DNA of 64,000 nt from [Clostridium] celerecrescens 18A. GTDB taxonomy: Bacteria; Bacillota; Clostridia; Lachnospirales; Lachnospiraceae. Below the pieces are notes generated by a model that ran no database searches, was not told the DNA's origin, and saw only the letters and a list, made by a program, of their open reading frames with translations. Position numbers and translations under genes: made by a program. The stretch covers positions 2,790,001-2,854,000 of the forward strand of contig NZ_PGET01000001.1 in assembly GCF_002797975.1 (NCBI RefSeq), read 5' to 3'. Positions 1 to 8,820 of this stretch are shown here, one piece after another. How positions within the stretch are numbered: the stretch's first letter is position 1; each line of letters begins with the position of its first letter.

Positions 1-16
1 CAATCTACCTAATTCC

Positions 17-505
17 TCACATATCTTTTTCTTTCATCATTAAATCCACTTCTTTCTCCATTAGTTCTGTAAACTTTTTCCATAATTCAATTAATTTACA
101 GGCGTCCTCTTCCCCCATACCAATAATTACCCGCTCCAGGAGGTCACTCATACCTCCCGAACACTTCTTCCATAGTTTTTCTCCATCTTCCGTTAAGGAA
201 ACACAGATGTTCCTGCGGCTTTTGGAATCTATTTCCCTGTATATCAAGCCCCTTTCCTCCAGTGAATTCAGCATCCGGGATGTTGCCGATAATGCAATAT
301 TCATCCTCTTGGCCAAATCAGATACATGAATCCCCTTCTTTTCCGGATGTTCATTCATACCGGTCCATATTTGATGAAGTGCAAAGAATTCGCTGCGTGT
401 GACGCCTTCCGGAATACAGTTTCTATGGAGGCTTTGCTTTCTTCCCATCATCACAGCCAATTCTGTTTTAAATTTCTTTATGTAATCTTCCTGTCCATCC
501 TTCAC
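17..505 (-). CDS. MarR-family transcriptional regulator
   Basis: Winged-helix DNA-binding regulator of the MarR type, about 162 residues, the usual family size. The recognition-helix region (SATSRMLNSLEERGLI) is followed by the wing (SKSRRNICVSLT) at mid-protein, and a helical C-terminus provides the dimer interface. The frame is open to a GTG at 529, but that codon has no ribosome-binding site. The GTG at 505 has AGGGGG seven bases upstream, so I start there. A near-consensus promoter and a palindrome that could serve for autoregulation lie just upstream. The target is unknown; no transporter or enzyme partner is adjacent inside the window. Confidence 0.85.
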   Translation of the reverse strand: MKDGQEDYIKKFKTELAVMMGRKQSLHRNCIPEGVTRSEFFALHQIWTGMNEHPEKKGIHVSDLAKRMNIALSATSRMLNSLEERGLIYREIDSKSRRNICVSLTEDGEKLWKKCSGGMSDLLERVIIGMGEEDACKLIELWKKFTELMEKEVDLMMKEKDM

Positions 506-529
506 GATAAAACCCCCTATTTTTTTCAC

Positions 530-542
530 TTAACAATGTTAA
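530..542. promoter_or_regulatory. palindrome, possible MarR operator
   Basis: TTAACAATGTTAA is an inverted repeat (TTAAC-ATT-GTTAA on the minus strand) between the promoter and the marR start, where a repressor would block transcription. A longer relative, TTAACAATGTTGTTAA, stands upstream of the allantoate operon at 22988. Assignment to this MarR is inference. Confidence 0.4.
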
Positions 543-560
543 TAATTTTCAATGTTTATC

Positions 561-589
561 ATTCTACATCCGTTTAAACGACGTGTCAA
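561..589 (-). promoter_or_regulatory. sigma-A promoter of the marR gene
   Basis: On the minus strand a perfect -35 TTGACA (584-589) is followed by exactly 17 bases and -10 TAGAAT (561-566). It drives transcription leftwards into the MarR gene, with about 50 bases of leader before the GTG chosen as start. Confidence 0.8.
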
Positions 590-671
590 TTATTTTTTCG
601 TTAAAATTCGATACAGGAATTGTATAATAGGTGCACGGAAAAATCATTTCATAAAGGTATCCAAACAGAAA

Positions 672-713
672 AACCATGGAGCAACCTGATCTGGATAAGG
701 TTGCTCCATGGTT
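672..713 (-). terminator. intrinsic terminator after the RpiR/HPr genes
   Basis: A perfect 16-bp inverted repeat (AACCATGGAGCAACCT and its complement) with a 10-base loop. Read on the minus strand it is followed by TTTTTCTGTTT. It closes the RpiR-HPr transcript after the HPr-like remnant and before the marR promoter. Confidence 0.85.
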
Positions 714-737
714 CTTAACGTCCGTTTAAATTACCTG

Positions 738-851
738 TTATTTCCATGGCGTACTATCTAATTTTACAGGCGATGCTGTATTCGCCATCTCCTTCATTAG
801 GGATTCCACTGTGCGTGCATGGAAAGTTCCCGGTATCTTTCTTGTAATCAA
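738..851 (-). pseudogene. HPr-like gene remnant (about 37 codons)
   Basis: A short reading frame directly behind the HPr gene, opening at TTG 851 and stopping at TAA 738. Its product contains ITRKIPGTFHART followed by VESLMKEMANTASPVKLD. This lines up with the first half of the neighbouring HPr (TVKGQSGIHARPAV...): a beta strand, the active-site-like His in an H-A-R context, then helix 1. The second half of the HPr fold is missing. AAGGGA lies 9-14 bases before the TTG. It may be a decayed tandem duplicate or a real mini-protein; the TTG start and short length make a remnant likelier. The terminator at 672-713 lies beyond it, so it is co-transcribed with HPr. Confidence 0.45.
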
Positions 852-880
852 ATGCTGTGTCTTTCCCTTATTTTTCTGAC

Positions 881-1144
881 TTAATTAGGCAGGTTATTTA
901 ATAAAAAATTCCTCAGATTTTTATATGCCAGTTCTTCGTCTGCGCCGGTCATCTCCACCTTTATGATATCACCGAATTTAATATTCATCTCCATAATTGC
1001 CATCACATCAGAAGCATCGGCAATTTTTCCATCAAGAAAAATCATAATCTTACTTTTATATTTTTGGCTCTCCATTGCAAGCTTTACCGCCGGCCTGGCA
1101 TGAATACCAGATTGCCCCTTTACCGTATAATCAAATGTTTTCAT
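881..1144 (-). CDS. HPr-family phosphocarrier protein
   Basis: Small cytoplasmic PTS phosphocarrier of 87 residues, normal HPr length. The phospho-accepting His15 sits in GIHARPA, and a Ser near position 45 (ADASDVMAI) lies where HPr kinase would act on the regulatory serine, although the surrounding motif is divergent from housekeeping HPr. Start chosen at ATG 1144 because AGGGTGA lies just upstream; a GTG at 1159 is less likely. It follows the RpiR gene by about 40 bases and is probably co-transcribed. This suggests a dedicated, not general, HPr, perhaps serving the GH4 or fructose-type PTS locus nearby. Confidence 0.85.
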   Translation of the reverse strand: MKTFDYTVKGQSGIHARPAVKLAMESQKYKSKIMIFLDGKIADASDVMAIMEMNIKFGDIIKVEMTGADEELAYKNLRNFLLNNLPN

Positions 1145-1183
1145 GTTATCACCCTGCACCCCAATGCATATTCAGCAAACTAC

Positions 1184-1930
1184 CTACCCCTGTTTCTTCT
1201 GCACCGCCAGCTTAGCCAAAGCTTCCACGATATATACTGCCGGCAGCTGGGAGGTTATATCCACCTTCATCTTCTTATAGACCGTCCGTTCCCTCTGGAT
1301 ATAATAAGAGATGTTGTAATCAGAAATTTTGGCCAATGTACTGTTTTTACTGTTGGTAATCGATACTACCGTACTGTTGCACTGCTTAATGATCTCTGAA
1401 TTTTCAATGAGTATGTCCGTTTCCCCCTCCACGGAAAGAATGATAATAATGCTTTCCTTAGGAAACTCCAGATTAATAGGAAACATGGGATTATTTATCC
1501 CCGTGGCAAATATTCCGATATTGCAGAAATACCGGCTGGCATACTCTGCAATAATTCCTGAATTGCCTATTCCAAGAAAAATGATCTGCTTCTTTTCTGC
1601 GATAATATTGGCGATAGACTTAAGCTGTTCATGAAAAGATTCCGTCTCGATCCTTTGGAAAAAATCTAAAATAGAGCTGGAATCAAATCCCTGCCGAATT
1701 GTCTTTGTACTCTCCTTCTCCATCTTATATCTGATCTTAAACTCGGAAAATCCATTGCAGTTTACTTTCCTGCAGAACCGGGTAATGGTCGTGGTGGAAA
1801 CATGGGCTTCGTTGGCAAATTCCCGAATGGTCATATATGGAATCTTCTCACTGTTTTTCAATATGAAATTATAAACCTCATAATCAAGTTCGCTAAACTG
1901 GTTCAGTACCTGATTGGAAAACATCATCAT
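1184..1930 (-). CDS. MurR/RpiR-family transcriptional regulator
   Basis: 248 residues with an N-terminal helix-turn-helix (about 1-75; VSTTTITRFCRKVNCNGFSEF) and a C-terminal SIS sugar-phosphate-binding domain (about 105-235; FLGIGNSGIIAEYASR). RpiR proteins sense phosphosugars and control sugar catabolic genes. It is transcribed from its own promoter at 2044-2072 after the terminator behind the GH4 gene, and the HPr gene follows. The likely target is the GH4 gene and/or the PTS genes to the right; this is inferred from position only. The start has three consecutive ATG codons, and the ribosome-binding site is poor. Confidence 0.85.
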   Translation of the reverse strand: MMMFSNQVLNQFSELDYEVYNFILKNSEKIPYMTIREFANEAHVSTTTITRFCRKVNCNGFSEFKIRYKMEKESTKTIRQGFDSSSILDFFQRIETESFHEQLKSIANIIAEKKQIIFLGIGNSGIIAEYASRYFCNIGIFATGINNPMFPINLEFPKESIIIILSVEGETDILIENSEIIKQCNSTVVSITNSKNSTLAKISDYNISYYIQRERTVYKKMKVDITSQLPAVYIVEALAKLAVQKKQG

Positions 1931-2043
1931 ATTACGCTACCGCCTTTTATATTTATTAAGTCAAGCAGATATTCGCAATCCGCGCCCTTACTTGATCCGG
2001 TTAAAATCTGATATTCCAATGACTGCTGTAAGTTGTCTTTTTT

Positions 2044-2072
2044 ATATTATCATAAAAGGGTTGTATTTTCAA
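2044..2072 (-). promoter_or_regulatory. promoter of the rpiR-HPr transcript
   Basis: Minus strand TTGAAA (2067-2072), 17 bases, TAATAT (2044-2049). It leaves a leader of roughly 105 bases before the RpiR start. Confidence 0.6.
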
Positions 2073-2101
2073 TGAACAGGATATCTTTAACCACCAAAAG
2101 A

Positions 2102-2133
2102 AGTCATTGCAGCTAATTTAGCATGCAATGACT
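2102..2133 (-). terminator. terminator hairpin after the GH4 gene
   Basis: Arms AGTCATTGCA and TGCAATGACT (10 bp) separated by 12 bases, followed on the minus strand by TCTTTT. It lies 38 bases past the GH4 stop codon. Confidence 0.6.
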
Positions 2134-2170
2134 CCTTACACAGCAGGAAGTAATAAAAATTATGGAAAAC

Positions 2171-3553
2171 TTAACTGTTCCTGGCTTCCAAACGATCAAT
2201 CGTTTCTTTGAACTGAGGTAAATGCTCCTTATGAGCGACTAATAATTCATCTAATACCGTCTTAGCAATTTTGCCGCTTGGAACCAGAGGATTTATGGTA
2301 AATGCCTGCTGGGCAGTTCCGTAGTCACCGGTTACGGCTGCTTTAATGGTAGTTAACTCCATGTCTTTCATTAACTGCAGCAGTCCTCTGCAGGAAGGTT
2401 CAAAGGAACCCCAGGAGATCGGAACCGGGCCGCCTGATGTTATGATGCTGCTTACTTCCACTACCACGTCATCGGGCAGATCTGAAATAGCTCCATTATT
2501 TCTTGTGCTGACTACCATATGGGTACGCTTATCATTAAAGATGGAATTAATTAATTCGCAGGCAGCATCAGAATAGAACGCTCCGCCCCTCTTTTCTAAC
2601 TGAGGCGGTTTAATGCTCAGATTCGGATCCTTATATAGTTCAAACAATTCGGCCTCCGTACGTTTTACCAGTTCGGCGCGGGTCTCACCCTTTGCAAAGG
2701 CGTCCAATTCTTCCTTCAGCATATCGTCGGTAATATAATAATACCTGTGGTACATACAGGGAATAATTCCAAGATTTAAAATCTGTTCCTGTAAAAACGA
2801 GATATTGGGGATATTTTGCACTCCCGAATTTGCGCTTGTAAAGCTTTTCAGCGCATTTTTCATATTCTCAACACTGGTATAAGCCGTTTCAAGAACCTCA
2901 TTGGTCCTTTCCCCGCCGGCTTTGTCCCATACCCTATGCCAGTGAAAATGATTCAGGCCTCCAAAACGAAAGAACAGATCCTCCTCGTTCTCTTTTAAAG
3001 CTCCTGCTGCGATCTTTCTGCAAAGAATGGGAACATTACATAGACCTACCACCTTATTCCAGCTGCCATACCGCATAACAGCTTCTGTAACCATGCCGGA
3101 TGGATTTGTAAAATTAACAAGCCATGCATCGGGACACAACTCTTTCATGTCCTCTACAATATCTAAAATAACCGGAATGGTACGGAACGCTTTGAACATG
3201 CCTCCGGCGCCATTGGTTTCCTGGCCCAGAATTCCGTGGGATAATGGGATTCTTTCATCTTTAATACGTGCATCCAACAAGCCTACACGAAACTGAGTCG
3301 TGACAAAATCAGCATCCTTAAGAGCTTCCCGACGGTCTAATGTCAGGTGAATCTCCCAGTCAAGCCCCGCTGCCTTCACCATACGCTTTGCCAAATTTCC
3401 GACAATCTCAAGCTTTTCTTTTCCTGCTTCAATATCAACCAGCCAGATTTCTTTTATGGGAAGATCGTCTTTTCTCTTTATAAACCCTTCCATTAATTCA
3501 GGAGTGTAACTGGAACCGCCTCCAATGGTTACAATTTTAATTTTCTTGTTCAT
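2171..3553 (-). CDS. GH4 6-phospho-glucosidase (CelF/LicH type)
   Basis: Family 4 glycoside hydrolase, 460 residues, which cleaves phosphorylated disaccharides in the cytoplasm by an NAD- and Mn-dependent redox/elimination mechanism. The NAD-binding strand carries GGGSSYTPEL near residue 11. The metal-binding Cys172 (GLCNVP) and His202 (GGLNHFHW) are present, as is NFTNPSG at about 147. The C-N-V-P form favours a 6-phospho-beta-glucosidase over an alpha-galactosidase. AGGAGG precedes the ATG, and a TATAAT box lies just upstream (3579-3584), so it may have its own promoter besides read-through from the PTS operon. It would process sugars imported by a PTS. Confidence 0.88.
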   Translation of the reverse strand: MNKKIKIVTIGGGSSYTPELMEGFIKRKDDLPIKEIWLVDIEAGKEKLEIVGNLAKRMVKAAGLDWEIHLTLDRREALKDADFVTTQFRVGLLDARIKDERIPLSHGILGQETNGAGGMFKAFRTIPVILDIVEDMKELCPDAWLVNFTNPSGMVTEAVMRYGSWNKVVGLCNVPILCRKIAAGALKENEEDLFFRFGGLNHFHWHRVWDKAGGERTNEVLETAYTSVENMKNALKSFTSANSGVQNIPNISFLQEQILNLGIIPCMYHRYYYITDDMLKEELDAFAKGETRAELVKRTEAELFELYKDPNLSIKPPQLEKRGGAFYSDAACELINSIFNDKRTHMVVSTRNNGAISDLPDDVVVEVSSIITSGGPVPISWGSFEPSCRGLLQLMKDMELTTIKAAVTGDYGTAQQAFTINPLVPSGKIAKTVLDELLVAHKEHLPQFKETIDRLEARNS

Positions 3554-3718
3554 ATAAAGCCCTCCTTTTTATATAAAAATTATAATACAAAAAAGAGGGG
3601 AAGAAAACAGAGGCAGCCAATCCAGTAACATAACAAACCGTTTAGGTACATGTTTCCTGTAAAAGACACCTTGTATTTTTTCTGCAGGAATTACATCATA
3701 TGGGGGAAAATCATATGA

Positions 3719-4402
3719 TTAATTTCCATTTGCTTCCGCGGCCATCTTATCCACAAAAGCCTTGATTTCTTCATCCTTGCATCCCTCATAAAAGCAATCC
3801 AGGAATCTTGGAATCATGCATTCCTTTACCATCTGGGGATCCAGGGATTTAAGAGCCTCCAGAAGTGGTTTTGCCACCTGTTTTTTCACTTCAAAAAGAA
3901 GATTGGCATTCCTGTTTTGCGCCTCTTTCCTGGCTTCCGGGTATCCCATTCCCTTTGGGGAACCAAATGCCCTGGTGAAAATATTATTTAAGTTAAGCTC
4001 CGCTCCCCAGCCAAAGCCCTTGGCAAAAGGAAGGGACAGGGCATTTCCGTTATTGATCTGCAAAAACAGATAGGCATCCGTTGGCTCTATGCAGTAGCCG
4101 CATACAACTCCCGGATACATATTTAAGGACATCAATGCCCCCTGTCCTGTGCCGCATCCGGTGACTACAAAATCAACCGCTCCTGAGTTTAAAAGAAGGG
4201 CCGCCTGGATGCCTAAATGCAAATACGTAAGCCTGGGATTTTCCTTGGTGTATGCCTCAGGCACGTCCTGGTCTGAGAGGGGTTTTTCCATAGCTGCATT
4301 ATATACCTGATTCCCCATTGGTTCTGCGACTGCTTTTAACTCCTTTAATATAATCCCGTTCTTTGGCGACTGACTGAATTCATTTAATAATGCAATTTTC
4401 AT
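3719..4402 (-). CDS. RpiB/LacA/LacB-family sugar-phosphate isomerase
   Basis: 227-residue cytoplasmic aldose-ketose phosphate isomerase. The family signature around the catalytic Cys is visible as VVTGCGTGQGALMSLN near residues 80-95. It is longer than typical RpiB (about 150) because of a C-terminal extension with helical content. It is the last gene of the fructose-type PTS operon and probably converts the imported aldose phosphate to the ketose form before cleavage by the class II aldolase. The exact substrate (pentose, galactose-6-P or another hexose-6-P) cannot be read from the sequence. Confidence 0.75.
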   Translation of the reverse strand: MKIALLNEFSQSPKNGIILKELKAVAEPMGNQVYNAAMEKPLSDQDVPEAYTKENPRLTYLHLGIQAALLLNSGAVDFVVTGCGTGQGALMSLNMYPGVVCGYCIEPTDAYLFLQINNGNALSLPFAKGFGWGAELNLNNIFTRAFGSPKGMGYPEARKEAQNRNANLLFEVKKQVAKPLLEALKSLDPQMVKECMIPRFLDCFYEGCKDEEIKAFVDKMAAEANGN

Positions 4403-4434
4403 TTGTTTCCATTCCTCTCCGTCTGTTTATTTTT

Positions 4435-5430
4435 CTAAACCTGTTTTCCAATGGCCCTGTCCGCATCTCTTCTCATCCTTAAATAATCTTCTTTAGACAT
4501 GGGAATGTCCATGGATTTTGCGGTATCCTCGATCTGGGACAGCTTCCTGGCTCCGCAAAGCACGTTGATCTTAGGGGAAACCATGGAATTCCACTTGATG
4601 CACAGATTCGCAAGGCTGCACCTGTACTTATCCGTTAAGTCCTTCCAGCCTGCCAGCATCTCATTTGCTGTCCTGATATTCTCCTGCTTCCACCAGGTTT
4701 TTCCTTCCCGGACTTCCCCCTTTCCTGGTACATAATCATCCGGGGCTTTCCCGGCGAGAAGTCCCTGTTCAATGGGGGAATAGGTCTGAAGGGTGATCCC
4801 ATTCGCTTCGCAGAAAGGCAGGAGGTCTGTTTCCGCTTTCCTGTCCAGGATGCTTAATTTTTCCTGGATCACATCCAGCTCCCCTGCAGCAACATAGTCC
4901 TTAAGTACCTTCAAATCTACGTTGGAAGCACCGATGGCCCGGATCTTTCCCTCTTCCTTCATTCTCAAAAGTTCTCCCATGGTCTCTGCCACAGGTACCT
5001 TCCCATAGGTTTTGCATTGCCAGTGCGTGTAATATACATCAATATAATCCGTTCCCAGGGCTTTTAAGCTCAGTTCCAAATCCCTCCGTATGGCTTTGGG
5101 GGATAGATCCCTGCTCACGGTATTGCCTTCTTTTGTAAAATGCACCTCTCCACCATGGTCATACCATTGGAGTCCGCATTTGGTAGAAAGGATGACACGG
5201 CTGCGGTCCGTCTGTTTTAACGCCTGCCCAATGACTTCCTCACTGTGTCCAAAGCCGTAAACCCTGGCAGTATCAATCCAGTGGATCCCCAGATCCAGTC
5301 CTCTTAAGATGGTTTTCACCGACATTTCATCGTCATTGGTCCCCCACCATTCTCCACCTCCGATTGCCCAGCAGCCCAGGGCAAGGGCATTGGCCCTGAT
5401 TCCTGATTTTCCTATCTCTCTCATTTCCAT
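4435..5430 (-). CDS. aldo/keto reductase
   Basis: About 331 residues, (beta/alpha)8 NAD(P)H oxidoreductase. The catalytic tetrad elements are visible: Asp and Tyr in DTARVYGFGHSEE, Lys in STKCGLQ, His in YYTHWQ. This resembles the IolS/YhdN group of AKRs often found in sugar operons. Start chosen at ATG 5430, with GGAGGT six bases upstream; a TTG at 5436 is in frame but not needed. It lies between the IIA and isomerase genes of the PTS operon and may reduce or oxidise the substrate sugar or polyol. Confidence 0.85.
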   Translation of the reverse strand: MEMREIGKSGIRANALALGCWAIGGGEWWGTNDDEMSVKTILRGLDLGIHWIDTARVYGFGHSEEVIGQALKQTDRSRVILSTKCGLQWYDHGGEVHFTKEGNTVSRDLSPKAIRRDLELSLKALGTDYIDVYYTHWQCKTYGKVPVAETMGELLRMKEEGKIRAIGASNVDLKVLKDYVAAGELDVIQEKLSILDRKAETDLLPFCEANGITLQTYSPIEQGLLAGKAPDDYVPGKGEVREGKTWWKQENIRTANEMLAGWKDLTDKYRCSLANLCIKWNSMVSPKINVLCGARKLSQIEDTAKSMDIPMSKEDYLRMRRDADRAIGKQV

Positions 5431-5453
5431 AACCAAACCTCCATGTTTTACCT

Positions 5454-5903
5454 TTATGAAAATGCGTCCAATAAATCTTCATAAGTAGACGCAGCCTGCA
5501 GTTTTCCCATGATGGTCTCATTACCAAGCTTACCCGCCAGTTCCGCAATCAGGCGAAGATGGTCTTTGGCTCCTTCGCTGTCGGAGGGCACTGCAAACAG
5601 GAAGAAAAGATCCGCAGGCTCCTCGTCGTAAGACTCCCATTCCACCATCTGCTCCGTTCTGCCCACTGCAATCCCTACCTTATCCACAAAATCGGATTTA
5701 CCGTGGGGAATGGCCACATGTCCTCCGATCCCTGTGATTCCTTCCTCTTCCCTTAAATATACATCCTTAATGTAGCCTTCCAGATCCTCCACGTATCCCG
5801 CCTTCTTTAAGAGGCCTGCCAGATGGCGGATCACCTCATCCTTATTACCTGCTTTCATCTTTAAATCAATGACTCTCTTATCCAGAATCTCTTTTACTGC
5901 CAT
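5454..5903 (-). CDS. PTS fructose/mannitol-type IIA component
   Basis: 149-residue stand-alone EIIA-Fru/Mtl domain. It passes phosphate from HPr to the IIB protein; the phospho-accepting His68 lies in HVAIPHGKSDF. GGGGAG precedes the ATG. It is 13 bases behind the PRD regulator, which has its own EIIA-like domain, so the two are not redundant: this one is the transport component matching the IIB and IIC genes upstream. Confidence 0.88.
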   Translation of the reverse strand: MAVKEILDKRVIDLKMKAGNKDEVIRHLAGLLKKAGYVEDLEGYIKDVYLREEEGITGIGGHVAIPHGKSDFVDKVGIAVGRTEQMVEWESYDEEPADLFFLFAVPSDSEGAKDHLRLIAELAGKLGNETIMGKLQAASTYEDLLDAFS

Positions 5904-5916
5904 CTTGTTTCTCCCC

Positions 5917-7878
5917 TTACTTGATAAAATACTGATAGACTTCCAGAGATGACTCCAGCCGTTTCATTGCCTCCATGTTGTCGTCATTCTCTGTAAGCAG
6001 CAGAAAATCTTTATAAAACTGCTTTGTCCTTTTTATCTCAAATTTTGACGTCATTTTTGTTGCAAGAAGGAATATGGTATCAACCATATCCTCATGCCAT
6101 TTGACCGGTTTATCTAATATAGCCACCACGATGCGGGCTTCATTCACCTCTGCTATGTTTCCATGGGGAATGGCGATGCCTCTGCCAATACTAGTCGTTG
6201 TAGCCCTTTCCCTGTCAAAGACACTTTCCAGATAATTCTGAGTCACATCTCCTTTTTCTTCCAGCCTCTTCACCATCATGGTGATCAGCTGGTCCTTATC
6301 CCTGACCTCGGGCCTTACCAGGATTAAATCGACCTCAAACAACTGGTGGCATAAGCTGTTAAACTGGAAATCCGGTTTATTCCTTAGCCTGGAAACCTGG
6401 GCGGCCTTGCGCCGTATGATCTCAATTTCCGTTTCGCTTATGCGGTCTTCCACGGTAACCACCCTGGAATCATCCAAAACCAGGCCGGATCCATTGATAA
6501 TGATATCCGTTTCCGGATGAAGAGACAATTTAAAATCATGGCGGCTGACCGCCTGTACGTCCGTGATCTCCGGAATGCTGTATTTAATCATCTCAATGGA
6601 AAGCTGGCAGGCAGCCATGCCCCTCTGGCTCACCAGCAGAGCGGTCAGGGGTCTCCCCTTTTTTCTGCGGATTATGGCAGCCTGGATATAAAGTGCAATT
6701 CCTGCCAGTTCATCCTCTGTCACCTGTACATCGTAATACTCCTCAAACAAGCTGCTGGTTGACCAGGCAGCCAGAAAGGTCTGCTTGTATTCGTTCTTAA
6801 CATACTTGCTTATGCTGTCTCCCGCAACCGTGGAATACTTCATCCGGAATATGGCCGACCTCATATGGATCAACAGGCCTTCATACAGCATCTGGTCCCC
6901 GGAAAGGTCTGCTTCCAGCAGGTCACCAATGGTTTCGATCACCAGTTTTACAAAGTGCTCCAGATTCTTATCATACTGCATGGCATAATCTTCGTCACTG
7001 ACATCGGTAAAAGTTTTCAGTTTTTTAGCCGAAAGCAGCAGCACCGCCAGAAGAACGGTATCATCCTCTGTTAAATCAACCTGATATTCTCTTCCGATCC
7101 TCTGGTAAATGGATTCAGCAAAGGAATATTCATTGTAACGCTGGATATTTTCTTCCTGCATATTGCTGGAGAGAAGTCCATCGTCAAGACCTTTTCGGGA
7201 AACGGAGAGGCAGGTCATGATCCATACCATTTTAAAGGAATGGTCGGCCAGCTCGATTCGCCATGCGTTTTCCGCTTCCACGATCATACGCCGAATGCGG
7301 GCCGCATCCACTCCCGGTGCATAAGTTCCAAAGAGCGCCTCCATGATTTCCGGCAGCAAATCCAGCATATAGTCCTTGATTGCAATCCGGAAGCTATACT
7401 CCTTTCCGGTCAGACATATACCCTTATTCCGTACGGCCGTTATTTTTATATTCCGTTCCTCAAACCATGACCTTATATCTTTCAGCAGATTGCTGACGGT
7501 AGGAGGGCTTAAATAGAGGCTGTCTGCCAGCTGCTGAAGAGTCACGACTTCTCCAGGCTTCATTTTGAGAAGCTTGCCCATAAGCTGTATATTCCGGTTA
7601 TCCAAATCCCCGGCAGGGTCTTCTCCCTGCTCCAGGCGGCTTTCCAGGATCTTCCTCTGCCTGCCGTCAAGTTCCAGCCATATCCCGGTTCCCTGCCTTT
7701 TTTCTATTTTCCCAAGCCCTTCCGCCTCCAGCCATTCATCAAGCTGCTTCATACGGGTCCTCACCGTTTTTTCAGATAATCCCACATTATCGGCAAGCTG
7801 CAGTATGGTGTAAGTTTCTCCGCCTATCAGGCACTGCAATATTTTATTGTTATATAATGCGATCTTATCTTCCTTCAA
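5917..7878 (-). CDS. PRD-containing PTS-regulated transcription activator (MtlR/LicR type)
   Basis: 653 residues with the order HTH (two N-terminal helix-turn-helix units, about 1-170), PRD1 (about 185-285), PRD2 (about 300-400), EIIB-like domain (about 410-495) and EIIA-Fru-like domain (about 505-653, His in SIGRGIAIPHGN). PRD proteins are switched by phosphorylation by HPr and the cognate EII. The EIIB-like segment (LTALLVSQRGMAACQLS) is divergent but keeps a Cys. The start is a TTG at 7878, supported by AGGGGTG six bases upstream. It probably activates its own operon, and may also sense the neighbouring HPr. Confidence 0.87.
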   Translation of the reverse strand: MKEDKIALYNNKILQCLIGGETYTILQLADNVGLSEKTVRTRMKQLDEWLEAEGLGKIEKRQGTGIWLELDGRQRKILESRLEQGEDPAGDLDNRNIQLMGKLLKMKPGEVVTLQQLADSLYLSPPTVSNLLKDIRSWFEERNIKITAVRNKGICLTGKEYSFRIAIKDYMLDLLPEIMEALFGTYAPGVDAARIRRMIVEAENAWRIELADHSFKMVWIMTCLSVSRKGLDDGLLSSNMQEENIQRYNEYSFAESIYQRIGREYQVDLTEDDTVLLAVLLLSAKKLKTFTDVSDEDYAMQYDKNLEHFVKLVIETIGDLLEADLSGDQMLYEGLLIHMRSAIFRMKYSTVAGDSISKYVKNEYKQTFLAAWSTSSLFEEYYDVQVTEDELAGIALYIQAAIIRRKKGRPLTALLVSQRGMAACQLSIEMIKYSIPEITDVQAVSRHDFKLSLHPETDIIINGSGLVLDDSRVVTVEDRISETEIEIIRRKAAQVSRLRNKPDFQFNSLCHQLFEVDLILVRPEVRDKDQLITMMVKRLEEKGDVTQNYLESVFDRERATTTSIGRGIAIPHGNIAEVNEARIVVAILDKPVKWHEDMVDTIFLLATKMTSKFEIKRTKQFYKDFLLLTENDDNMEAMKRLESSLEVYQYFIK

Positions 7879-7902
7879 GTAAACACCCCTATCCTTTAGG
7901 AA

Positions 7903-8787
7903 TTACTCATTTCCTGCCTGTTTTGCTGCTCCATATATATATCTTCCGCTGGAACCGATCACCTTCATATAATCCTTTACAAACTGTTTGATCCCTGCTT
8001 CCGCCGCCATGCAAAGATGCATATAATCGATCTCCGGATTCTGCCCGATCTCCTTAAGCATGGCCTTCTTTCCTGCTTCAAAGGCATCGGTGCATACATT
8101 GATCTTATTAATGCCTCCGGCTACTGCCTTTCTTAAATTTTCTTCTCCGGAACCGGAGCCTCCGTGAAGTACCAATGGCATGTTTAACGTCTCTTTTAAC
8201 AGATGAAGCCGTTCAAAATCCAGCTTCGGTATCTTTCCCTTGGGATAAGCCCCATGAGCTGTGCCAATTGCCACAGCCAGAGCATCGATGCCTGTCTTTT
8301 CCACAAAATCCATTGCAAGGTCAGGATCGGTATACAAATCCGTATCCGCATCGTCCTCATGGTCCGCCTGGCCCACATGTCCCAGCTCTCCTTCTACGGA
8401 ACAGCCCATGCCATGAGCAAGAGCAGTGATGATTGCCGTGCGCTTAACATTCTCCTCATAAGGCAGGGAGGAACCATCGTACATAACATTGGTAAATCCA
8501 CGGTTGATGCAGTCCGCAATGGTGTAAAAATCAGAACCATGGTCAAGGTTTAAGGCAACCGGTACATGGACCCTTGCCGCCAGCTCCTTTATCACCGGAA
8601 GCATTTCTTCCGCATGGGCATGATTTTTCATCTGCCCAGGTCCAAACTGCATGATAATGGGAGAATGCTCCTCTTCCGCTGCCATAATTCCCGCCCTGGC
8701 CATCTCTATGTTAATGCTGTTCATCGCCATAACACCGTAGTAATTTTTATTTGCATCATCAAGGATGGCTTTCATTGATACTAACAT
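7903..8787 (-). CDS. class II fructose/tagatose-bisphosphate aldolase family protein
   Basis: 294 residues, Zn-dependent class II aldolase. Metal and substrate motifs are present: NLDHGSDF (Zn His), GTAHGAYP, LVLHGGSGSG and INKINVCTDA. It is closest in style to the KbaY/GatY/FbaA group. In this operon it would split a ketose (bis)phosphate into DHAP and an aldehyde. No sugar-phosphate kinase is encoded in the operon, so either the substrate is a monophosphate or the kinase is elsewhere. GAGGAAAGC precedes the ATG. Confidence 0.85.
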   Translation of the reverse strand: MLVSMKAILDDANKNYYGVMAMNSINIEMARAGIMAAEEEHSPIIMQFGPGQMKNHAHAEEMLPVIKELAARVHVPVALNLDHGSDFYTIADCINRGFTNVMYDGSSLPYEENVKRTAIITALAHGMGCSVEGELGHVGQADHEDDADTDLYTDPDLAMDFVEKTGIDALAVAIGTAHGAYPKGKIPKLDFERLHLLKETLNMPLVLHGGSGSGEENLRKAVAGGINKINVCTDAFEAGKKAMLKEIGQNPEIDYMHLCMAAEAGIKQFVKDYMKVIGSSGRYIYGAAKQAGNE

Positions 8788-8820
8788 GCTTTCCTCTTCC
8801 TTTCCATATTATCCTCAGTC

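Noticed and set aside
1064..1399. Open frame of 111 codons on the plus strand
   Set aside because: Antisense to HPr and RpiR genes, no family resemblance, no ribosome-binding site.
3695..3719. ATCATATG/CATATGAT inverted repeat after the isomerase gene as a terminator
   Set aside because: AT-rich stem with no T-run behind it, so it does not meet the criteria for an intrinsic terminator.
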